Shown one piece after another: positions 59,963 to 64,000 of a stretch of 64,000 nucleotides of DNA. Source of the DNA: Mesorhizobium sp. L-8-3 (lineage in GTDB: Bacteria > Pseudomonadota > Alphaproteobacteria > Rhizobiales > Rhizobiaceae). Every line of letters starts with the position of its first letter. Position 1 is the first letter of the stretch. Location of the stretch: positions 4,527,501 through 4,591,500 of the forward strand of contig NZ_AP023262.1 of assembly GCF_016756615.1 (NCBI RefSeq), written 5' to 3'. The notes under the pieces were generated by a model. It was not told the origin of the DNA and made no database searches. It was given only the letters and a program-made list of their open reading frames with translations. A program made the position numbers and the translations under genes.

Positions 59963-61216
59963 CTATCCGCAGGCGGCCCCACGCTCCAGGAGCAGCGCGC
60001 GCTCGCGCGCGTTGCGGGTCATCGCAGCGGCGCGTTCGAACTCGACCTTGGCCGCGGCCAGCCGCCCCATCTTGAACAGCAGGTCGCCGCGCACGCTGGG
60101 CAGGAGATGGTAGGATTTCAGCGAGGGTTCCTCGGCCAGCGTATCGGCGATTTCAAGCCCGGCTGCCGGGCCGAAGGCCATGCCGATGGCGACGGCGCGA
60201 TTGAGCTCGACCACGGGTGAGGGCACGATCTGCACCAGTGCCGCGTAGAGGGCCGCGATCCTGTGCCAGTCGGTCTCGGCTGCGGTGCGGGCCCGCGCGT
60301 GGCACGCGGCGATCTCGGCCTGGAGCAGATAGGGGCCGCGCACGCCGCCGTGCGCCTCGGCGCGGGCGAGGGCTGCGAGACCACGACGGATGAGCAACTG
60401 GTCCCAGCGCGCGCGGTTCTGGTCGAGCAGCAGCACCGGCTCGCCCGCCGGGCCGGTGCGCGCGGCAAAACGCGAGGCCTGGATCTCCATGAGCGCGACA
60501 AGGCCGTGGACCTCGGCTTCCCCAGGCGCAAGCTCGGCCAAAATGCGGCCCAGCCTAAGCGCCTCTTCACTGAGCTGTGGCCTTATCCAATCGTCACCCG
60601 CCGTGGCTGCGTAGCCCTCGTTGAAGATGAGGTAGATCACTTCGAGCACCGATGACAGCCGCCCGGCGAGCTCCGCCCCACGCGGCACCTCGAAGGGCAC
60701 GCCGGCATCGGCAAGCGTATGCTTGGCGCGCACGATACGCTGGGCGACCGTGGGCTCCGAGATGAGAAACGCCCTAGCGATCTCGTCGGTGGTCAGCCCG
60801 CCCATGAGGCGCAAGGTCAGCGCTGCCCGGGCCTCTGGCGAGAGCAGCGGATGGCAGGCGGTGAAGATCAGGCTGAGCAGATTGTCACCGATATGGTCGT
60901 CGAGCGCGGCGTCGAAATCCGGTGTCGCTGCCTGTTCGTCCTCGAGTTCCTGCGCGATCTGCTCGTGCTTGCGCGCGAGCATCTTCTTGCGGCGAAGATG
61001 GTCGAACGCGCGGTTCCTGGCGGCGGCCATGAGCCATGCGCCTGGGTTGCGGGGAATGCCCTGCCGCGGCCACTGCGCCAGCGCAGAGACCAGCGCATCC
61101 TGCGCGAGTTCCTCGGCGAGCCCCACATCGCGCACGATGCGGGCGAGCCCGGCGATCAGCTTCGCCTGCTCGATCCTCCAGACCGCGTCTATGGTGCGAT
61201 TGATGTCGGCCATCAT
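59963..61216 (-). CDS. ECF sigma factor of the ECF42 type (with C-terminal TPR-like extension)
   Basis: A 417-residue sigma factor. Region 2 is at about 12-80 (AQDALVSALAQWPRQGIPRNPGAWLMAAARNRAFDHLRR), and region 4 is at about 115-165 (PLLSPEARAALTLRLMGGLTTDEIARAFLISEPTVAQRIVRAK). A long C-terminal helical domain of about 230 residues follows, with the family features YLIFNEGY, YLLQAEIAACHA and VVELNRAVA. That extension, and linkage to DGPF/YCII genes, are the hallmarks of ECF42. No anti-sigma factor gene is adjacent, as is usual for this group; the extension itself is thought to control activity. Confidence 0.88.
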   Translation of the reverse strand: MMADINRTIDAVWRIEQAKLIAGLARIVRDVGLAEELAQDALVSALAQWPRQGIPRNPGAWLMAAARNRAFDHLRRKKMLARKHEQIAQELEDEQAATPDFDAALDDHIGDNLLSLIFTACHPLLSPEARAALTLRLMGGLTTDEIARAFLISEPTVAQRIVRAKHTLADAGVPFEVPRGAELAGRLSSVLEVIYLIFNEGYAATAGDDWIRPQLSEEALRLGRILAELAPGEAEVHGLVALMEIQASRFAARTGPAGEPVLLLDQNRARWDQLLIRRGLAALARAEAHGGVRGPYLLQAEIAACHARARTAAETDWHRIAALYAALVQIVPSPVVELNRAVAIGMAFGPAAGLEIADTLAEEPSLKSYHLLPSVRGDLLFKMGRLAAAKVEFERAAAMTRNARERALLLERGAACG

Positions 61217-61294
61217 GAGGCCGATTAGAGCATTCTACGGCGCCGGCGCAACCCGTGCGGCAGGCGGCGGCGGTCGCTCGTCCGGTCCGGGAGT

Positions 61295-62440
61295 CTATGC
61301 AAGGAACAGCAGGGGCAGGACGAGCAGCGGCGAGACCGGCAGGCCCAGAACGTTGAATGTCACCACGAGCTGGGGCAGGAGCCAGGCGGTCACCACAAGG
61401 GTGCGGACCAGGAGGGGAGAGGCGGCGGTCACGTCTGCGCGACGCGCCACCAGCAACGTACCGCAGGCCAGAATAGCCAGATCGTAGTTGTGGATATAAG
61501 GCGTCATCAACACGGTTGCGATAAGCAAAAGCGAGCTCTGCCTCACGGGATCGTCCGTCTGTCGAAGCCTTAGGACGAGCACCAGGGCAACCGACAGGGC
61601 GAAGGCCAGATGCCCGGCGGAAGCGAGGTCGGCATCGTCTGTGACGATGCGCAGCGCCATGAACAGCGAGGGGATCATCGTCGTGAAGGGGCCGCTGCCT
61701 TCGCGCTCGAGACGGCTGAGGGCGGGCAGCGTGTCGGCCAGGTAGCCGCGCCAGACGTCGAGACCGAAGAACGCGGTCGCGCTCGCCGCCAGGGCGATGG
61801 CGGCGAGCGCGGTGCACATGATGAGGAGCCATCGCCGCTGGAAGGCCCACAGCAGAGGCAGCAGGAAGCCGGCCTGCGGCTTGATCGTAAGGAGCGCCGC
61901 GGCGCCGGCCGACAGGGCTCCGCCCCCCTTGCGTGGCGAGAGCGCGACAAGCAGGAGGCCGGTCGCCAGGCTGCCGCTCTGGCCGGAATAGAGATTGAGC
62001 ACGGTCGCGGGCGACATCAGGATGGCGGCGGTCTCGAGCCTGTCAAATCCGAAGCGGCGGGCGCCGATTTGGAGCACGGCCAGGCCTGCCACCGACCAGA
62101 GCGCCAAAGCGGCATAGAAACCGAAAAGGCCGATCGGCCAGGCGAAGAGCAGCGAATGCGGCGGATACGCCCAGAGACGCACGCCGATGGCGGCGCCGGT
62201 GAAGCCGCGCTCATAGGCCATGAACCGGTCCACGTCATATATGTCCGAAAAGGCGCCGGACAGGACGAGCCGGCCCGCCGCCCACAGATTGATGAAGTCG
62301 CCGCCGACGGGTGTTCCGTTGGGATAGAGCAGGCCGGTGATGCCTGCCGTCTCGGCGTATCTTGAGGCGCAGAAGGCCAGGAAATGGGCGATGCAGAGCC
62401 CGATTAGGACAATCTTGAAAGTCCGCTGCCGCTCGTCCAT
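61295..62440 (-). CDS. GT87-like (DUF2029) membrane glycosyltransferase
   Basis: A 381-residue polytopic protein with about nine to ten hydrophobic helices. The first periplasmic loop has the GT-C type acidic motif in GGDFINLWAAGRLVLSG near 46-62, and the body has AYPPHSLLFAWPIG, SGQSGSLATGLLLVAL and TPYIHNYDLAILAC. This matches the DUF2029/GT87 family of polyprenyl-phosphate-sugar-dependent transferases. Its acceptor is unknown. It lies between the YCII pair and the sigma factor on the minus strand. Confidence 0.78.
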   Translation of the reverse strand: MDERQRTFKIVLIGLCIAHFLAFCASRYAETAGITGLLYPNGTPVGGDFINLWAAGRLVLSGAFSDIYDVDRFMAYERGFTGAAIGVRLWAYPPHSLLFAWPIGLFGFYAALALWSVAGLAVLQIGARRFGFDRLETAAILMSPATVLNLYSGQSGSLATGLLLVALSPRKGGGALSAGAAALLTIKPQAGFLLPLLWAFQRRWLLIMCTALAAIALAASATAFFGLDVWRGYLADTLPALSRLEREGSGPFTTMIPSLFMALRIVTDDADLASAGHLAFALSVALVLVLRLRQTDDPVRQSSLLLIATVLMTPYIHNYDLAILACGTLLVARRADVTAASPLLVRTLVVTAWLLPQLVVTFNVLGLPVSPLLVLPLLFLA

Positions 62441-62501
62441 GCGCCCCGCCCGCCTCTTGCGGCCCGCGCGAAGCCTATGGGAGAGAACTTAAGGCCGTCT
62501 T

Positions 62502-62523
62502 GCCGCCCCGATCGCGGGGCGGC
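62502..62523. repeat. Hairpin between YCII protein B and the GT87-like gene
   Basis: GCCGCCCCG, four-base loop, CGGGGCGGC. No T-run follows on the minus strand, so it may slow or partly terminate transcription rather than act as a standard terminator. Confidence 0.45.
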
Positions 62524-62596
62524 ACGCCGGCCTCCGGCTTTCGCAAGGTCGGCCGGACGGTAAATCATGAAGCGCATCGGTTCCTCCCTCCCGGCT

Positions 62597-63016
62597 TCAC
62601 CGCTGCGAAGGCGCCTGCATCGCCGTCAGCCCGCTCGCGACGGCTTGCACGTCCTCCGGATAGTCGGACAGCTCGTGCACCTGGCGGACCTCGATGACCT
62701 CGTTGTCGGCCCCGGGGCAGCGTTTGGCCCATTCGATGGCCTCCTCGCGCGATTTCGCCTGGATGATCCAGTAGCCGCCGACCACTTCCTTGGCCTCGCT
62801 GTAGGGACCGTCCGTCACCTTGGGCGTGCCGCCTGCAAACGATACGCGCGCGCCCATGGACGGCGGGTGCAACCCGTCGAGCGCGAGCAGGACGCCGGCC
62901 TTATGCAGTTCCTCATTGTATTTCATCATGGCGTCGACGCGTTCGACGTCATCGGGCACAGTGCCCGGAGCCGCGGTCTCATATCCCTTGGGGATCATAA
63001 GCATCATGAAGCGCAT
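62597..63016 (-). CDS. YCII/DGPF-domain protein B
   Basis: A 139-residue YCII-family protein, starting MRFMMLMIPKGYE and carrying VTDGPYSEAKEVVGGYWIIQ near residues 66-85 (DGPY in place of DGPF) and IEVRQVHELSDYP. It starts 30 bp after protein C on the same strand, GGAGACGAGAC upstream, so the two form one transcription unit. Role unknown. Confidence 0.85.
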   Translation of the reverse strand: MRFMMLMIPKGYETAAPGTVPDDVERVDAMMKYNEELHKAGVLLALDGLHPPSMGARVSFAGGTPKVTDGPYSEAKEVVGGYWIIQAKSREEAIEWAKRCPGADNEVIEVRQVHELSDYPEDVQAVASGLTAMQAPSQR

Positions 63017-63045
63017 GTCTCGTCTCCTTGCTTGGTCCGGCGGCG

Positions 63046-63480
63046 TCAGCCTTTGCGGGCGTTCTGTTCGGCCCCGGCGCGCAGCCTTGCCTCCTGCTCG
63101 CGCAATTCGGGCGTGAAAGCTTCGCCGAAATCGTCGTCCTCGCCCACCTGGCGGATCTCGATGGTCGCTTCGGCGCGGCGCGGATTGGGAATACGCTTGG
63201 CCCAATCCACGGCTTCTTCCATCGACTTGACCTTCCACAGCCAGAAGCCGGCGATCAGCTCCTTGGTTTCCGCGAACGGGCCGTCGATCACCTTGGGGCT
63301 GCTCGCACCGAGGTGGATGCGCTTGCCTCGCACACTCGGATGCAGCCCTTCGGCGGCGAGCATGATGCCGGCCTTGACCAGTTCCTCGTTGAAATTGCCC
63401 ATGGCCGTCAGGACGTCTTCGCCCGGCATGACGCCGGCCTCGGAATCCTTGTCCGCCTTGATGATGACCATCACACGCAT
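63046..63480 (-). CDS. YCII/DGPF-domain protein C
   Basis: A 144-residue YCII-family protein, starting MRVMVIIKADKDSEAGVMPGE, with IDGPFAETKELIAGFWLWKV near 64-83 and ATIEIRQVGEDDDFGEAF. It is closely related to protein A at 55385 (same N-terminal KDSEAGVMP and DGPFAETKELIAG). It starts behind AGGAGACAGAG. A TGTCGA-17-CGACGT element lies about 80-107 bp upstream. Confidence 0.87.
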   Translation of the reverse strand: MRVMVIIKADKDSEAGVMPGEDVLTAMGNFNEELVKAGIMLAAEGLHPSVRGKRIHLGASSPKVIDGPFAETKELIAGFWLWKVKSMEEAVDWAKRIPNPRRAEATIEIRQVGEDDDFGEAFTPELREQEARLRAGAEQNARKG

Positions 63481-63558
63481 CTCTGTCTCCTCTTCGCTTC
63501 TTCATGTCCGGCACGAATTCCGCTGGGCTTCGCCCATCTTTTGCCTCGTGCTGAGAGA

Positions 63559-63587
63559 ACGTCGAGCGGGGAGCGCAGAAATCGACA
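63559..63587 (-). promoter_or_regulatory. Proposed ECF42-type promoter upstream of the YCII pair
   Basis: On the minus strand: TGTCGA (63587-63582), 17-bp spacer TTTCTGCGCTCCCCGCT, CGACGT (63564-63559). The whole element matches the one at 55305-55333 in both boxes, in spacing and in much of the spacer. Confidence 0.6.
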
Positions 63588-63638
63588 AGGGCGTTGAAGT
63601 TTTTTCGCGCGAGCGACGAGGCGTCGACGCGCGAGCAT

Positions 63639-64000
63639 TCAGGCCGGAGAGGGAAATCGCCTGCGGTAGCGCTCCAAGGCGTCCGGATTGCGCAGATTGA
63701 CCGGCAACCGGCCGGATAGAACGCGGATCGCCTCGCCGGCCGCGCCCGTTCCCATGCGCATCATGCTTTCCTCGGTGATGCCTGCCATGTGCGGCGTGAC
63801 GATCACATTCGGGAAAGAGAAATAGGCATGGTCGGCCGGCAAAGGCTGCGTCACGAAAACATCGAGTGCTGCCCCGCCGATGCGGCCTTCGCGCAGGGAT
63901 GCGATCAGCGCGGCGTCCTCGATGACGGCACCGCGCGCGACATTGACAACGAGAGCATCAGGCTTCATCCGGCCGATCCGGTCACGGTTGAGCAGTCCGG
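63639..64000 (-). CDS. D-2-hydroxyacid dehydrogenase, C-terminal part (runs off the window)
   Basis: The visible 120 codons start inside the gene (GLLNRDRIGRMKPDALVVNVARG) and include the NAD-domain pieces ARGAVIEDAALIASLREGRIGGAALDVF and the catalytic His in PNVIVTPHMAGITEESM. This is the C-terminal third of a D-isomer-specific 2-hydroxyacid dehydrogenase (phosphoglycerate/glyoxylate-reductase type). The substrate cannot be told from this part. The N-terminus lies beyond position 64000. Confidence 0.85.
   Translation of the reverse strand, partial: GLLNRDRIGRMKPDALVVNVARGAVIEDAALIASLREGRIGGAALDVFVTQPLPADHAYFSFPNVIVTPHMAGITEESMMRMGTGAAGEAIRVLSGRLPVNLRNPDALERYRRRFPSPA

Overview
The window is GC-rich DNA from an alphaproteobacterium. 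I infer Hyphomicrobiales, in the Mesorhizobium/Phyllobacteriaceae neighbourhood, from the gene content (liv-type transporter next to aromatic catabolism, rhizobial-style sugar ABC operon with two ATPases, phasins, many FAH/TetR genes) and from short palindromic intergenic repeats of a kind I associate with that group. Genus cannot be proved from the sequence alone. The content is catabolic and accessory: no rRNA, tRNA, CRISPR array or phage module was seen.

Region 1 (1-8520) is an aromatic-degradation block: end of a liv permease pair, a TfdB-like flavin phenol hydroxylase, a hydroxyquinol-type intradiol dioxygenase, a divergent TetR regulator, a PcpA/MhqO-like extradiol (hydroquinone) dioxygenase, an MhqD-like hydrolase, an AraC regulator and a DMT exporter. 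Region 2 (8525-19893) is one B3/4-domain gene split by about 10.7 kb of inserted DNA. Its N-terminal part lies at 8525-8942 and its C-terminal part at 19642-19893. The insert carries a membrane adenylate cyclase, a FabF-like synthase, an MFS exporter with a coupled 28-aa coiled-coil leader, TetR regulators and an RND efflux pair, and ends in fragments of an RND gene and a LysR gene.

Region 3 (20003-37488) holds a self-sufficient CYP102-type P450, a GNAT gene with an IS5-family element at its stop codon, and a storage-polymer block: two phasins, an AMP-ligase, a MaoC hydratase, a class-II-like PHA synthase, an mcl-type PHA depolymerase and a divergent WS/DGAT acyltransferase. Together these suggest conversion of acyl-CoA into medium-chain PHA and/or wax/triacylglycerol. 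An IS4-family element (37754-39261) then interrupts a palindromic repeat.

Region 4 (39463-45607) is a homoprotocatechuate (hpa) meta-cleavage cluster around divergent promoters with a MarR/HpaR-type operator. Region 5 (45640-48874) is a cupin / PEP-hydrolase-like / UPF0261 operon with a divergent, possibly leaderless tetR. Region 6 (49271-55186) is a carbohydrate ABC transporter operon with two GntR-type operator candidates upstream, an internal intrinsic terminator after the binding-protein gene, and a repeat doublet between its two ATPase genes. Region 7 (55385-64000) contains three YCII/DGPF proteins, an ECF42-type sigma factor, an OafA-like acyltransferase, a GT87-like membrane protein, a MoaD/ThiS-like small protein beside a BNR/Ycf48-like protein, and the end of a 2-hydroxyacid dehydrogenase gene. 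Two of the YCII transcription units have near-identical upstream elements (TGTCGA-17 nt-CGACGT), which I propose as the ECF42 promoter.
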